Shown in pieces: positions 8,147-17,588 of a stretch of DNA of 64,000 nucleotides (position 1 is its first letter; each line of letters opens with the position of its first letter). This DNA comes from CAYSWK01 sp964434735 (lineage in GTDB: Archaea; Micrarchaeota; Micrarchaeia; Anstonellales; Bilamarchaeaceae). The stretch covers positions 1 through 64,000 of the forward strand of contig CAYSWK010000002.1 in assembly GCA_964434735.1 (NCBI GenBank), read 5' to 3'. Both the position numbers and the translations under genes were made by a program. The notes beneath the pieces were generated by a model. It saw only the letters and a list, made by a program, of their open reading frames with translations, was not told the DNA's origin and did no database searches.

Positions 8147-9078
8147 GACTCATTAACCTTCTTTTTATCCTTAAGGAATACGATTTTTGCACCGCCTTTC
8201 TGATGATACAAATCGTAAATGAGGGCGTACCTGTCAACCTGATCAAGCACGTCTCCTTTCTCATCACGAATAACATATTTTGAAAGAGACTGCGCAAATA
8301 TTTTTTCCTCCCCCGTACGCGCAATAGCAATAAACTGGTCTCGTGTTATGCCTTCAATGCGGTATTCGGAATTAGCAAACTTAAAAGCGAGTACGGGTTT
8401 TGCGGCCTCTTTTTGTCTTTCAAGCTCTGCCGCCTGTGCCGCCTTTTCCTTGTTTCTTGCCACTATGCGTGCAATTTTCTGGTCGACAGGATCAACAACC
8501 CGTTTCTGCGCAGTAATTTCTTGAGGTTTAGGTACGCGAGTTTCACGTTCATAACTGCGGGTCTTGCCACGATCATTACGAGTGGTGACTGCAACGTCTA
8601 AAGACTCGGGACGTGTGAGATACGGGACCAGTTTTTCAACATCCGGCCTCTCAAGCTTAACGGGCTTGAGTTTATCAAGCGCAATGGCTGCCGAATCACT
8701 TAAAAGAGGAGAAGTGTCCTTTTGTACGCCTATACTTGGAGTCATTTTTGTTGGATACCGATTATAAGTAACATATTTTACATCCTCAATCCTATTTCGA
8801 AGCTTAAACGCCGCATACTTATCTGCGTCGGTACCACCTCCGGCAGAATATCTGCCCGTATGGTAATCCTCAAGCGGCGCACCCTTGTATGCCGCCATAT
8901 AAACCTCAACTTTACCTGAAGTTATAAGTGAGGGATCTTTCTTGAGACGATCGAACATCTCACGACCCGTAAGCTTTTCATTCGGAAAAACAACAAGGTA
9001 TGAAATCTTCGACGGGTCCGTAACATACAAAAACGAATTGAATTCCTTTTCTTTTTTTTCTGGCGCGGCAAATGCCAT
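8143..9078 (-). CDS. Hypothetical soluble protein, Lys/Ala/Glu-rich
   Basis: 311 residues from the ATG at 9078 (a GTG nine bases upstream is also in frame). No signal peptide or transmembrane segment. The middle (about 185-230) is highly charged with runs such as RNKEKAAQAAELERQKEAA, probably helical. The flanking parts look beta-rich. First gene of a two-gene operon with the secreted protein at 7643-8146. Not recognised. Confidence 0.6.
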   Translation of the reverse strand: MAFAAPEKKEKEFNSFLYVTDPSKISYLVVFPNEKLTGREMFDRLKKDPSLITSGKVEVYMAAYKGAPLEDYHTGRYSAGGGTDADKYAAFKLRNRIEDVKYVTYNRYPTKMTPSIGVQKDTSPLLSDSAAIALDKLKPVKLERPDVEKLVPYLTRPESLDVAVTTRNDRGKTRSYERETRVPKPQEITAQKRVVDPVDQKIARIVARNKEKAAQAAELERQKEAAKPVLAFKFANSEYRIEGITRDQFIAIARTGEEKIFAQSLSKYVIRDEKGDVLDQVDRYALIYDLYHQKGGAKIVFLKDKKKVNES

Positions 9079-9126
9079 AATTATCACAAATTATAACAAC
9101 AAGAAAATATAAAAAGGGAATGGAAA

Positions 9127-10488
9127 CTACACATTGTAGTATTTTTCCATTTCCCACGCGCTCACGGCACGAAGACTGTCCTTATGCTCATTAAGCTTCA
9201 TCTCAAGGTATTCGCCAACCAATTCCTTTGGAATGGTTCCTTGAATGAACTTCCAATCGGAATCGAAAAGTTGAAGCGCATCAAACAACGAAAGAGGCAA
9301 TGCCTTGAATGATCTTTTTGCGTTCTCCTTAAGGTTTTCAAGCGCATCACCTGGTTCAGTCTTGTGCTTAATGCCATCAATACCTGCTGCCAAAACGGCC
9401 GCATATGCAAGGTACGGATTTGCGGACGGGTCTGCCCCGCCGTACGAAATCATCTTTGAATCCTTTTCGCCTTTGCGTGTTTGTGAAACCCTTACAAGTG
9501 CGTTTGAATCATTGGCGCTCCATCCTACTGTTTTTTGCGATGCCCGATGATAACTATTTGTGGTAGGCATGCAGAATAACGAAAGTGATGCCGCATGATC
9601 AAGAAGCCCACCGACATAATACCTTCCTGTTTGCGAAAGCTGCGCGTAGGAGTCCTCACTGTCAAAGAACATGTTTGAGGATCCTTTCCACAAACTTTGC
9701 ATGATTGATAATGTGCTTCCTTCCTCGCCCCTCATGGGGAAAGGCATAAACGTGCTTGAACCATTAACTGCATTTGCAAGGTTTCGTACCACGAATTTAA
9801 GGGTTGAAAGCGCATCTGCCGCCGTTTTTACCGATGCCTCGTGGAGCACCATGCATTGCTGTGCGGTTGGCGCGCGGCCATGGAAATGCCTGTCGACGCT
9901 AAACCCGAAATTCTCTTCGAGCGTTTCGGAAATCTGCGTGCGTGCTGCATAAAATGAATCATACGGCTGTGCGACAAACGCACCCTTCTTTACTGCTGAA
10001 AGGGGCGATGCACTCCACCATGCTTCACGGGTGTCAATGTTGGTTCCCACTCCACGGCCAGGTGCGGTCCTGTCTTGTGCTGCCGCATCAAAAATGAAGA
10101 ACTCGACTTCGGTTGCAACACGTGCGCCCTTTATCTGAAGAGCATCGAGGTTCGTTTCAACCCGTTCTGCCGCATAACGGCAATCCCGAAGGAACCGCTC
10201 GTCACTTGCATTTATCACGCTGCAAATAAACCTCAACGTGCTTGGCTCCCAAGGGAGTCGTGCCATGGTCTCGGGGTCGGGCTTAAGAAGAAGTGCCCCT
10301 TGTTCGCTTTTGCCAAAAACAGGAGAAAGGTCAGCGCACTGTATGCCTTCCTCAAACGTTTTTTCATCAATCTGCTTGCTTGCAAGCGTAATGCGATGCA
10401 TAAACCCGCTTGCGTCAAAAAATTGTAAATCAACCCACTTTATTTCATTCGAAGCGATATACTTGAGTACTTCTTCCACATCAGACAT
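9127..10488 (-). CDS. Glutamine synthetase homologue lacking most active-site residues
   Basis: 453 residues with full glutamine synthetase length and order: beta-grasp N-domain (KWVDLQFFDASG), EVEFFIF (127-133), TFMPFP (247-251), QSLW (264-267), NSYHRA, and DPSANPYLAYAA...GIDGI (352-373). But the catalytic blocks are changed: the HE-V-APGQHEI block reads HFHGRAPTAQQC (201-212), the NGSGMH block reads EEGSTLSIM, and the VEVR block reads ISYGG (347-351). It is probably not an active ammonia ligase. Start is the ATG at 10488; the longer frame to 10602 has a spurious hydrophobic extension with many Cys. Confidence 0.8.
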   Translation of the reverse strand: MSDVEEVLKYIASNEIKWVDLQFFDASGFMHRITLASKQIDEKTFEEGIQCADLSPVFGKSEQGALLLKPDPETMARLPWEPSTLRFICSVINASDERFLRDCRYAAERVETNLDALQIKGARVATEVEFFIFDAAAQDRTAPGRGVGTNIDTREAWWSASPLSAVKKGAFVAQPYDSFYAARTQISETLEENFGFSVDRHFHGRAPTAQQCMVLHEASVKTAADALSTLKFVVRNLANAVNGSSTFMPFPMRGEEGSTLSIMQSLWKGSSNMFFDSEDSYAQLSQTGRYYVGGLLDHAASLSLFCMPTTNSYHRASQKTVGWSANDSNALVRVSQTRKGEKDSKMISYGGADPSANPYLAYAAVLAAGIDGIKHKTEPGDALENLKENAKRSFKALPLSLFDALQLFDSDWKFIQGTIPKELVGEYLEMKLNEHKDSLRAVSAWEMEKYYNV

Positions 10489-10602
10489 AATGACACCAAT
10501 TAAACATCCGAAGAACAGATATATAAATCCGTGTAAAATGAGGACGAAAAGGCACGCGCAACAGACTTTTATTTTTATGCAACGAAAATTGATGGTGAGC
10601 AT

Positions 10603-11280
10603 ATGAAATACCGAATTGATGGAACAACATTACAGACAGTTACCGTTGAACTCTCAAAAGGAGAACTTGTGTATTCTGAATCAGGTGCAATGGCTTGGAT
10701 GAGCGATAATATTGACATGCAAAGCGAAATGAAAGGCGGCATGGGCGGAGCGCTTGGAAGGATGTTTACGGGCGAATCATTATTCTTAGTCAATTTCACG
10801 TGCTTAGGCGAGCAGGGCGTAGTTACCTTCGCAAGCGATTTTCCAGGAAAAATACTCGCACTTGACCTCAAAGCAGGACAAAGCATGATCTGCCAAAAGG
10901 ACGCATTCTTGTTTGCAGAAAAAAACGTGCAGGTAAAGACACATTTCAGGAAAAAATTAGGTGTTGGGCTTATGGGCGGCGAAGGATTTTTCCTTCAGGA
11001 ATTATCAGGCCCCGGGCTTGCATTCGTATCACTTGACGGTGAAATTACCGAAATGGAATTGAAACCCGGACAAAAACTAAAGGTAGACACTGGGTGCCTT
11101 GCCATGTACGAACCAAGCGTGAAATTCGAAGTTGAAATGGTCAAGGGAGTAAAAAACATGATCTTTGGCGGCGAAGGATTGTTCCTGGCAACCGTAGAAG
11201 GCCCAGGAAAAGTTTGGCTTCAAAGCATGCCTGCATCAAGCCTGGCGGCAGTAGTTGCGCAGTACATACCTCGGGGCTAA
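10603..11280 (+). CDS. AIM24/TIGR00266 family protein
   Basis: 225 residues matching the AIM24-like beta-sandwich family (pattern [12 protein letters not shown], then [24 protein letters not shown] and [20 protein letters not shown] near the end). The repeats of G-E-G/S-L/F-F-L-x-x and GPG are characteristic. The role in prokaryotes is unclear; the mitochondrial relative supports inner-membrane organisation. The TATA-like box is inside the intergenic region shared with the divergent glutamine synthetase homologue. Confidence 0.8.
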   Translation: MKYRIDGTTLQTVTVELSKGELVYSESGAMAWMSDNIDMQSEMKGGMGGALGRMFTGESLFLVNFTCLGEQGVVTFASDFPGKILALDLKAGQSMICQKDAFLFAEKNVQVKTHFRKKLGVGLMGGEGFFLQELSGPGLAFVSLDGEITEMELKPGQKLKVDTGCLAMYEPSVKFEVEMVKGVKNMIFGGEGLFLATVEGPGKVWLQSMPASSLAAVVAQYIPRG

Positions 11281-11299
11281 GCCCTTTTTTGGTTTTTTA

Positions 11300-11560
11300 A
11301 TGAATACGGCACTCAAAATCGGACTTGCGCTTTTTGCTTCATTAGTGCTTGGTGCACTTTTGATGGGGCTTGTGCTAATGCTTGGGATAGTCTCGCTTCC
11401 GTTTTGGGTAATAGGCATCGTCCTTGGAATTGTTGTTTTTGTCATATTTGCAATCCTTCATTTTACGTACGCAGTGTATGCATTCATTGATGAGATAACA
11501 AAAGAAAAAACACAGGTAAGCGACGGATATTCAATAGGCCAAAGCAAGGAGTCAAAATAG
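11300..11560 (+). CDS. Small two-helix membrane protein
   Basis: 86 residues, chosen from the ATG at 11300 after TTTTTTGGTTTTTTAA. Two hydrophobic helices (about 5-28 and 31-58) separated by a short turn, then a charged tail. It resembles the small DUF4870-like membrane proteins in its two-helix layout, but I do not assign a family. Likely cotranscribed with the AIM24 protein 20 bases upstream. Confidence 0.55.
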   Translation: MNTALKIGLALFASLVLGALLMGLVLMLGIVSLPFWVIGIVLGIVVFVIFAILHFTYAVYAFIDEITKEKTQVSDGYSIGQSKESK

Positions 11561-11561
11561 C

Positions 11562-11900
11562 CTATTTTCGAGAACGGCCTTGAACGACTTCAATCTCCTT
11601 GTGCAATGACCACCAGAGGATAGTTCGGATTATGACGATAAGAAAAATGCTTACAATCTCGTAAAAAGAAGTATTAAGCATAAGCCTCAAAAGGTCGGAA
11701 GCGACAAAAAAATCAAGAGAAAGAATGATTTTTTTAATGAAGAACCGTTTTGCAGAAATATCCTCAGGGATCTTCAGTATGTCTACCTTGATAAATTTAA
11801 ACAATGAAAAAAAAGCCCCATATAAGACAAGAACGGTTGCAATAATATCGAGTGCAAATACGGCACTACCAACAAAGAATTGCCATGCTTCAAAATACAT
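11562..11900 (-). CDS. DUF1622-like membrane protein
   Basis: 112 residues, three hydrophobic helices, with the family-like pattern DIIATVLVLYGA near residue 20, a basic loop ending in KRFFIKKIILSLDFFVASDLLR, and IIRTILWWSLHKEIE near the end. These fit DUF1622, a small membrane family of unknown function. It converges on the small membrane gene at 11300-11560 with a 1-base gap. Confidence 0.7.
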   Translation of the reverse strand: MYFEAWQFFVGSAVFALDIIATVLVLYGAFFSLFKFIKVDILKIPEDISAKRFFIKKIILSLDFFVASDLLRLMLNTSFYEIVSIFLIVIIRTILWWSLHKEIEVVQGRSRK

Positions 11901-11997
11901 GAAGGGAATTCCGTGGGAGGATTTTTATTCATGGCGGAACAAGGATAGGGTAAGAAACAACTGGCAGGAATAGGGGGGTTAACAACAGGGAACGAAC

Positions 11998-13329
11998 GTG
12001 CTTGGTTGGACCATAACTAAGGAAGGGGACTATCTCATCAAATTGCCTACCCTAAGCAAGGAAGAGGAAGAACTCATTTCGCTTCTTGAAGGCAAATTCC
12101 TTGAATCTGTGCGTTCCGCAAAGGCGCACGGGCCTGAAGACATCAAAAAAATAATACTTGCCATTCTTGACGACTATGCAAAAACGAACGGATTCTATCT
12201 TGAACGAGACCAACGCAACTACCTTGGAACAATTGCGCATATGCACCTCTATGGTGCCGCATTCCTTGACCCGCTTCTTGAAGACTCATCCATTGAAGAA
12301 ATAAGCATTATTGGCCTCAACAAACCTGCATATGTCTATATCCGCAACAAAGGATGGCTTGGGGTAAATGCACAATTTACAAACGAGTCAACCCTTGCAG
12401 AAACAATCAATAAAATTTCTCAAACACACGGAAGACGGATTACGCTTCAAAACCCCAAGCTCAACGCATCACTCCAGGATGGCTCACGACTCCATGCAAC
12501 CCTCCATCCTATTTCAGAAGGGGAAATAACCATACGAAAATTCAAGGAACGCCCCTTTTCAATCCCGGAACTTGCACAAAACCAAACGCTCAACCCAGAA
12601 ATTGCAGCGTTCCTGTGGATTGTCATGCAAAGCGATTCAAGCGTCCTTGTATGCGGCAACACCGCAAGCGGGAAAACAACCTTGCTCAACGCCTTGTTTG
12701 CATATGTCCCAGCAAACGAACGAATCGTTATTACGGAAGAGACGCCGGAAATAAACGTCCTGCACACGCACCAAGTACGCCTTGTTGCAAACAAAGAAAT
12801 GAACGTTTCACTCCTTGATTTATTGCATGACTCATTACGTATGAGGCCCGACCGGCTCATTATCGGAGAAGTGCGCACTCCCGAAGAAACGCATGCACTT
12901 TTTGACGCGCTCCTTGCAGGACAAGCGCGCGGATGCTACGCAACGTTTCATGCACAATCTGTTGAAGAGGCAAAAAGGCGCATCATCCATGCAGGAATCC
13001 CCAAAGAGGACATTTCAACAATAAATTGCATCATCATTCAAAGAAGGATACTCAAGTACGATCAGAAAACAAAAACAAACACCGAACTCAGGCGGCTTGT
13101 TGAAGTTGAATGTTTTGGTGAACAGATTGCAGTGTATGATATAACCAAAGGAACCTACGAAATAAACATTTCAAATAACGTATATGAGCTGCTTTGTAAA
13201 AAACTTGGAGTAAGTGCGCTTGAAGTGAAAAAGGAGCAGGAAAAAAGGCGCGCGTTCATTGAAAAAGCGCCGGAAAACCATAGGGAATTCTTTGGCGGAT
13301 TGCAGAAAAAATGGTACGGGGTTGCATGA
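11998..13329 (+). CDS. Type IV pilus/secretion system ATPase (FlaI/GspE/VirB11 family), first copy
   Basis: 443 residues. The N-domain ends near residue 190, and the C-terminal ATPase has Walker A GNTASGKT (220-227), an Asp box TEETPE, Walker B region LRMRPDRLIIGEV and a His box AGQARGCYATFHAQS. It hydrolyses ATP to drive pilin polymerisation or secretion at the inner face of the membrane. GTG start with a GGGGGG-containing leader upstream. It overlaps the membrane-core gene by ATGA, giving the usual ATPase plus FlaJ pair. A second ATPase is at 29993-31699. Confidence 0.88.
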   Translation: MLGWTITKEGDYLIKLPTLSKEEEELISLLEGKFLESVRSAKAHGPEDIKKIILAILDDYAKTNGFYLERDQRNYLGTIAHMHLYGAAFLDPLLEDSSIEEISIIGLNKPAYVYIRNKGWLGVNAQFTNESTLAETINKISQTHGRRITLQNPKLNASLQDGSRLHATLHPISEGEITIRKFKERPFSIPELAQNQTLNPEIAAFLWIVMQSDSSVLVCGNTASGKTTLLNALFAYVPANERIVITEETPEINVLHTHQVRLVANKEMNVSLLDLLHDSLRMRPDRLIIGEVRTPEETHALFDALLAGQARGCYATFHAQSVEEAKRRIIHAGIPKEDISTINCIIIQRRILKYDQKTKTNTELRRLVEVECFGEQIAVYDITKGTYEINISNNVYELLCKKLGVSALEVKKEQEKRRAFIEKAPENHREFFGGLQKKWYGVA

Positions 13330-14870
13330 AAACGCTCTTTGATATAGCAAAACGCATGCCTGCACTGATTGATTATATCGACCCTTCGCTTGAAAAAATC
13401 GAGCCCACACTTCACCCTTCAAAATATGCCTCGTTAGTTATCATAAGCACGCTTCTTTCATTTGCAATCGGATATGCTGTGCTTGGTGTCCCGGGCGCAG
13501 TAGGGTTTGGAATTTGTGCGGCCTTGTTTTTCATTCTTCTTCCAAAACTTGAGGAACGTTCGCAAGTTGCGACAATGGAAGCAGAACTGCCGTACATGCT
13601 TCAAACAATTGCGCTTTTTATGAACTTGAAAATCCCTTTTGGTCAGGCGCTTGAACTTACCAAAAGCGACTCGCCCCTTGGATTGCAGCTTGGAATACTT
13701 CATTCTGAAACGATGCGGGGAGTGCCGTTTTCAAAAGCAATACTTGAACGGGTAAAGGCGATCAATTCAGAAAAAATCACGCGCGTGTTCTCACAATTGA
13801 TAAGCATTCACCGCTCAGGAGCGACTGCGGATTCGCTTGAGCACCTTGCACAGGACCTTATGTTCCAAAAAAGACTTGATATGAAAGAGCATGCGGCACG
13901 CGCCTCGGTTTTTGGAATGACATTCATCATCCTTTCCGCAGTGCTTCCGACCTTTCTTGTAGTTATGGGAATCGTGGGTCCTGCAACGGGATTTGGACTT
14001 GGAATGCTTGAAATAACACTTGCGCTGCTCGTAGGAATTCCACTCATTGACGGACTTTTGGTTATTTTGATGCACAAAAGCGCACCCATCGATGTTTTCA
14101 CAAAAAAGAATGATGGAAAACTCATAGGAATTGGGATCGGATGCGGGATTGCGGGTGCCCTTGCTGCCCTTGTGTTCCCCCAATATGTATGGCATGTTCT
14201 TCTCGTACTTTTTGCACTAGCAAGCATCTATGCAATACCCTTTTACAAAAAGGAAAACCACGAAGAAAAAATTCATGACCAAATGCCAAACGCACTTATG
14301 GGTGCATCATCACTTTCGCCGCTTGCACGCCCGAACGATTTTTTTGAAGCATTGAAAAATTCCTCAGGAAAGGAGCTTGCAGGCGAATGCGACATTTCCC
14401 AAAAGCAGCTGCTTTCAAAGGCATCGCTTGAATCGGTGCTGGAGGATTGGCATTCACGAATACCTGCAAAATGGATGAAACATTTTGTTGATGTTTCACT
14501 TCAGGTGTTCAACACGAACTCATTCTCAAAACTGCATACGCTTGCAGAGGATATGCTTTGGAAAAAGGAACAGGCACGCGAACGAAAGGCATTGCTTTCG
14601 ACCCAAAAATATACGCTCGTGCTTGGATCGTTCATCGTTCCCTTAATACTGGGGCAAGTCATCGTGCTTGCAGGAAGCCTTTCTGAAAACTTTGGAAAAA
14701 GTGCGATTGAATTTGAAACGCTGCATGATTCCATAATCCCTGCATACCTTATCCTTTACGCACTCTTGTGCGGGATATACCTTTCCTGGCTTGATGATGC
14801 GCCCTACCGGTCAGTTGCGTATGGTGCTGCCATCGCACTCTTTTCACTTGCCGTTTTCTGGTTCTTATAA
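13326..14870 (+). CDS. FlaJ/TadC-like pilus assembly membrane core protein (two T2SSF domains)
   Basis: 514 residues from the ATG at 13326 that overlaps the ATPase stop. Two type II secretion F domains, each followed by paired transmembrane helices: helices near 35-75 and 200-245 for the first half, 255-300 and 440-510 for the second. This is the platform protein that couples the cytoplasmic ATPase to pilin assembly. No pilin is directly next to this pair; pilin-like genes start at 21.8 kb. Confidence 0.82.
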   Translation: MKTLFDIAKRMPALIDYIDPSLEKIEPTLHPSKYASLVIISTLLSFAIGYAVLGVPGAVGFGICAALFFILLPKLEERSQVATMEAELPYMLQTIALFMNLKIPFGQALELTKSDSPLGLQLGILHSETMRGVPFSKAILERVKAINSEKITRVFSQLISIHRSGATADSLEHLAQDLMFQKRLDMKEHAARASVFGMTFIILSAVLPTFLVVMGIVGPATGFGLGMLEITLALLVGIPLIDGLLVILMHKSAPIDVFTKKNDGKLIGIGIGCGIAGALAALVFPQYVWHVLLVLFALASIYAIPFYKKENHEEKIHDQMPNALMGASSLSPLARPNDFFEALKNSSGKELAGECDISQKQLLSKASLESVLEDWHSRIPAKWMKHFVDVSLQVFNTNSFSKLHTLAEDMLWKKEQARERKALLSTQKYTLVLGSFIVPLILGQVIVLAGSLSENFGKSAIEFETLHDSIIPAYLILYALLCGIYLSWLDDAPYRSVAYGAAIALFSLAVFWFL

Positions 14871-15470
14871 TTTTTTAATAAGAAAAAGCGCTTGTTTTAC
14901 AAAATGCTCATGAAATACGGTTGACGTAAGTTCCGGATGAAACGAACAGGCAAGAAAATACCTTCCTTTGGTTTTTTCCTCAAGCGCAATAGGCTCCTTC
15001 TCGTACGTAGCTAAGACAGTTACGTCTTTTTCATATGAAAGGACTTTAGGTGCCCGGATAAAAATGGCATGAATAGAACCAAGCGTGGTTTGGATGTCGG
15101 TCTCAAAACTTTCCCCTTGCGAACCATATGCGTTCCTATCAACTAAAATGTTCATCAATTCAAGCGTTTCCTGGTCTGGTAGGCCATGTTCAATATGTTT
15201 TGCAAGCATGATCATACCTGCACACGTTCCAAAAATGGCAGGAACTTGTTTTAATTTTTCAAACATACCCTCGCGAACAGTAAGCTTATGAAGAACGGTG
15301 CTTTCCCCGCCGGGAATAATAATGCCTAACAAACCATCAAGATCTTCGCTGTAACGAACCTCACGTATTTCTGCATCCACTTTAAGGGTTATGCACGCAC
15401 GCGTAATCGCACTAATATGCTCTGCAACTCCGCCCTGAATTGCAAGAACTCCAAAAACAGGTTTTTTCAT
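14865..15470 (-). CDS. pdxT: Pyridoxal 5'-phosphate synthase glutaminase subunit PdxT
   Basis: 201 residues. A class I glutamine amidotransferase that supplies ammonia to PdxS for de novo vitamin B6 synthesis. Visible: IQGGVAEH at the N-terminus, PGGEST (53-58), nucleophile C83 in FGTCAGMIML, and catalytic H178 and E180 in SFHPEL. The N-terminal VLAIQGGVAEH stretch is the PdxT signature. pdxS is not in the window, so the partner must be elsewhere. It overlaps the end of the FlaJ-like gene by 6 bases, convergently. Confidence 0.92.
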   Translation of the reverse strand: MKKPVFGVLAIQGGVAEHISAITRACITLKVDAEIREVRYSEDLDGLLGIIIPGGESTVLHKLTVREGMFEKLKQVPAIFGTCAGMIMLAKHIEHGLPDQETLELMNILVDRNAYGSQGESFETDIQTTLGSIHAIFIRAPKVLSYEKDVTVLATYEKEPIALEEKTKGRYFLACSFHPELTSTVFHEHFVKQALFLIKKL

Positions 15471-15509
15471 GTATATCCCTATGGGAACGGAATAATTAAT
15501 TCATTTGCA

Positions 15510-17051
15510 TTAGTCGGATAATCGTATTTCCCCAACAGTAACCCGTTCATCAACGCTGATAGTAATTGGGCGTTCAACAACTACTTGTCCAACTGCGTTT
15601 TGTACGGACAATACGTTAATGTCAGTCAATGCCAATAAACGTTCAGGGTTTAACGCAAGGCTTATCAAAAGAATTCCTGAATCTGCCAAAAGTCCGCGGG
15701 CGTGCCCATCTAACGTCCGCATATCGCTGCGCCACCCGCCAGGATTATTTTCAATTATTGCCGCAGCATTGCAAATATGGTGGAATGAAAGGCACCCTCC
15801 TCTTCTTGCAGGATTATACAGAAGGTCGGGAGTTGCAACAAGCACGTATCCTTTATTTTCCCGATTGAATTTTTCAACAAGTTGTACGTCATCGCCGTTA
15901 ACAGATGCACCTATAAAAAGTATTTTTTGGGACGTTATTTTTCCGATTCCAATAACTTCATCACTAAAACCGATTTGAGAAAAATCATCACATCGTTGTT
16001 TTATATCAAAAACAGGCTGATCAAACTCAAGTGCTCTTGAAAGCTGCAGAATAACAGGGACGGGAACACTCGCATCTTCAGTTGCAAATTCCATATAAAA
16101 GGTATTTCCAAGTTGATCTCCAAGCTGAAGAAGTGTGGGTGCAGTTGACCTAAATAAATGACCTGCATCATATTCGGCAGATACAAGGCCAGAATTCAAA
16201 TAACAGTCTCTTTCAGAAAACGCAGCACGTCTTCTACGAAGAACCTCGGCTGAACTATCATAAGCGTCTAAATCCCTATACTGCGCACGTATGGCCCCTA
16301 AGGTTTGCATATCAAAAAGAATCGGCCTAACAACTCCATCAACTGCACGGCTTCCAAAACCATTTGCAACTGCCATCTTTGCCTGAGCGTCCAAATACCG
16401 CGTATACCCGCATCCTGAAATTTCGGGGTAAAAAAATTGGCCTGTGATCGTTTGAGAAAACCCGTCAAATACCTCACGAATCCGTTCCCTGCCGACTACG
16501 GGCAGAATCCAAAGCGCGGCCTGTAAATCAATTCCTTTGCGCTCAAGATAACTTTGAGTATTTTTTGAAAAAGTTGAAAAAAATGCTTTTTGTACTGCTC
16601 TTTGCAATTTTTGTAAATCCTGCTCAAACGTTCCGTTTAGGTACACAAGCTCGGTTTGTGTTACCCCGACTCCTCGCGATTCGCCAACTAAAGAAGGCCT
16701 AATTGCAATAACTTTTCCGCGCAATTGTTTTGCAATAATTGAAAGAAAAGACATCTGTTCAGAAGTAAAATCAATGGATAATTGCAAAAGAAATTGATCG
16801 TGCCCATCTTGGCTTAAAGCCCTAAGCTCAGGCAATTTTGTCCGCATACCGTAAGGCCCTTCCATAAAACGATCAAAAAATCCCGTTTGAAGCACAAACC
16901 CGTTTGGTGGAAGACGAGCACCGGCAGCGCAAATCTCATCTGCATGGGAATAAACCGTAGTTACTTTATCCCCGTCTTGTCCTCCGCCATATTGTGTAGG
17001 AAATTTTTCCCTGCGTAAAGCTGAACGTAAAAAAATACCCAATCTCTGCAT
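15510..17051 (-). CDS. Pyruvate phosphate dikinase/PEP synthase-like protein, divergent
   Basis: 513 residues. I read two parts. Residues about 20-280 resemble a PPDK N-terminal ATP-grasp domain (VIAIRPSLVGESRGVGVTQTEL like the VRSS...EDG block, then a MAVANGFGSRAVDGVV stretch like the GLG-x-x-VVxG block). Residues about 340-470 resemble the swivelling phosphohistidine domain (IIENNPGG ... DGHARGLLADSGILL, compare TENGG...SHAAILARELGIP). No PEP-binding TIM barrel. ATP-dependent phosphotransfer is therefore possible but unproven. Not part of an obvious operon; own AT-rich promoter upstream of 17051. Confidence 0.45.
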   Translation of the reverse strand: MQRLGIFLRSALRREKFPTQYGGGQDGDKVTTVYSHADEICAAGARLPPNGFVLQTGFFDRFMEGPYGMRTKLPELRALSQDGHDQFLLQLSIDFTSEQMSFLSIIAKQLRGKVIAIRPSLVGESRGVGVTQTELVYLNGTFEQDLQKLQRAVQKAFFSTFSKNTQSYLERKGIDLQAALWILPVVGRERIREVFDGFSQTITGQFFYPEISGCGYTRYLDAQAKMAVANGFGSRAVDGVVRPILFDMQTLGAIRAQYRDLDAYDSSAEVLRRRRAAFSERDCYLNSGLVSAEYDAGHLFRSTAPTLLQLGDQLGNTFYMEFATEDASVPVPVILQLSRALEFDQPVFDIKQRCDDFSQIGFSDEVIGIGKITSQKILFIGASVNGDDVQLVEKFNRENKGYVLVATPDLLYNPARRGGCLSFHHICNAAAIIENNPGGWRSDMRTLDGHARGLLADSGILLISLALNPERLLALTDINVLSVQNAVGQVVVERPITISVDERVTVGEIRLSD

Positions 17052-17139
17052 ATTATTTATTTTGGTTAAATATGTTTATAAATGATTATTTTCGTAGTTT
17101 TTGTGCAAGACAGACAGTTTATTCTAAAAAGTAAAAAAA

Positions 17140-17550
17140 TCAATGACTTCGCATGCGCCCTGGTTTTGGTTGAGGTCCCGCAAGAAGTTTTGCCGCATCT
17201 GATTTTGGCTTAACCATTACTTTAGTATCAGTGCTATACAGGTGCCTTGAAGCAGCGCCACCTTGAACGAGAGGTATGAGTTGCGTAGGGTCGCCTTGTT
17301 TACGCTCTTTTTTCCCAGTTGTAAGTTCAACTACCTCTATGTGCGTACGTTCAGCATTTGAGCGTGGAACCAAATACAATTTTGGAACCGAAGGTGCACT
17401 ACCACGGATAGTAACCTGTTCAGTGGTGGTAAAATATATGCCCAATCCTCGAAGTTTCTTTCTACACGGCCCATCAGGACAAAAAAGAACACCAATATGG
17501 TGAATTCCATTAACTGTTGCTTCCAAAACAAATGCTTTCATATCGCCCAT
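17140..17550 (-). CDS. Hypothetical protein, small basic
   Basis: 136 residues from the ATG at 17550; an ATG three codons later (17541) is also possible. A Cys pair in FCPDGPCRKK, then a beta-rich centre and a basic, Pro/Gly-containing tail. No membrane segment. Not recognised. It lies between the dikinase-like gene and another small unknown on the same strand. Confidence 0.5.
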   Translation of the reverse strand: MGDMKAFVLEATVNGIHHIGVLFCPDGPCRKKLRGLGIYFTTTEQVTIRGSAPSVPKLYLVPRSNAERTHIEVVELTTGKKERKQGDPTQLIPLVQGGAASRHLYSTDTKVMVKPKSDAAKLLAGPQPKPGRMRSH

Positions 17551-17588
17551 ACTAACCCACTCTCAAAACGAATAAGAAAGAAAAGGAT

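Noticed and set aside
10489..10602. Longer start for the glutamine synthetase homologue
   Set aside because: The extension is a Cys- and Phe-rich hydrophobic stretch across the promoter region, while MSDVEEVLKY at 10488 matches family N-termini.
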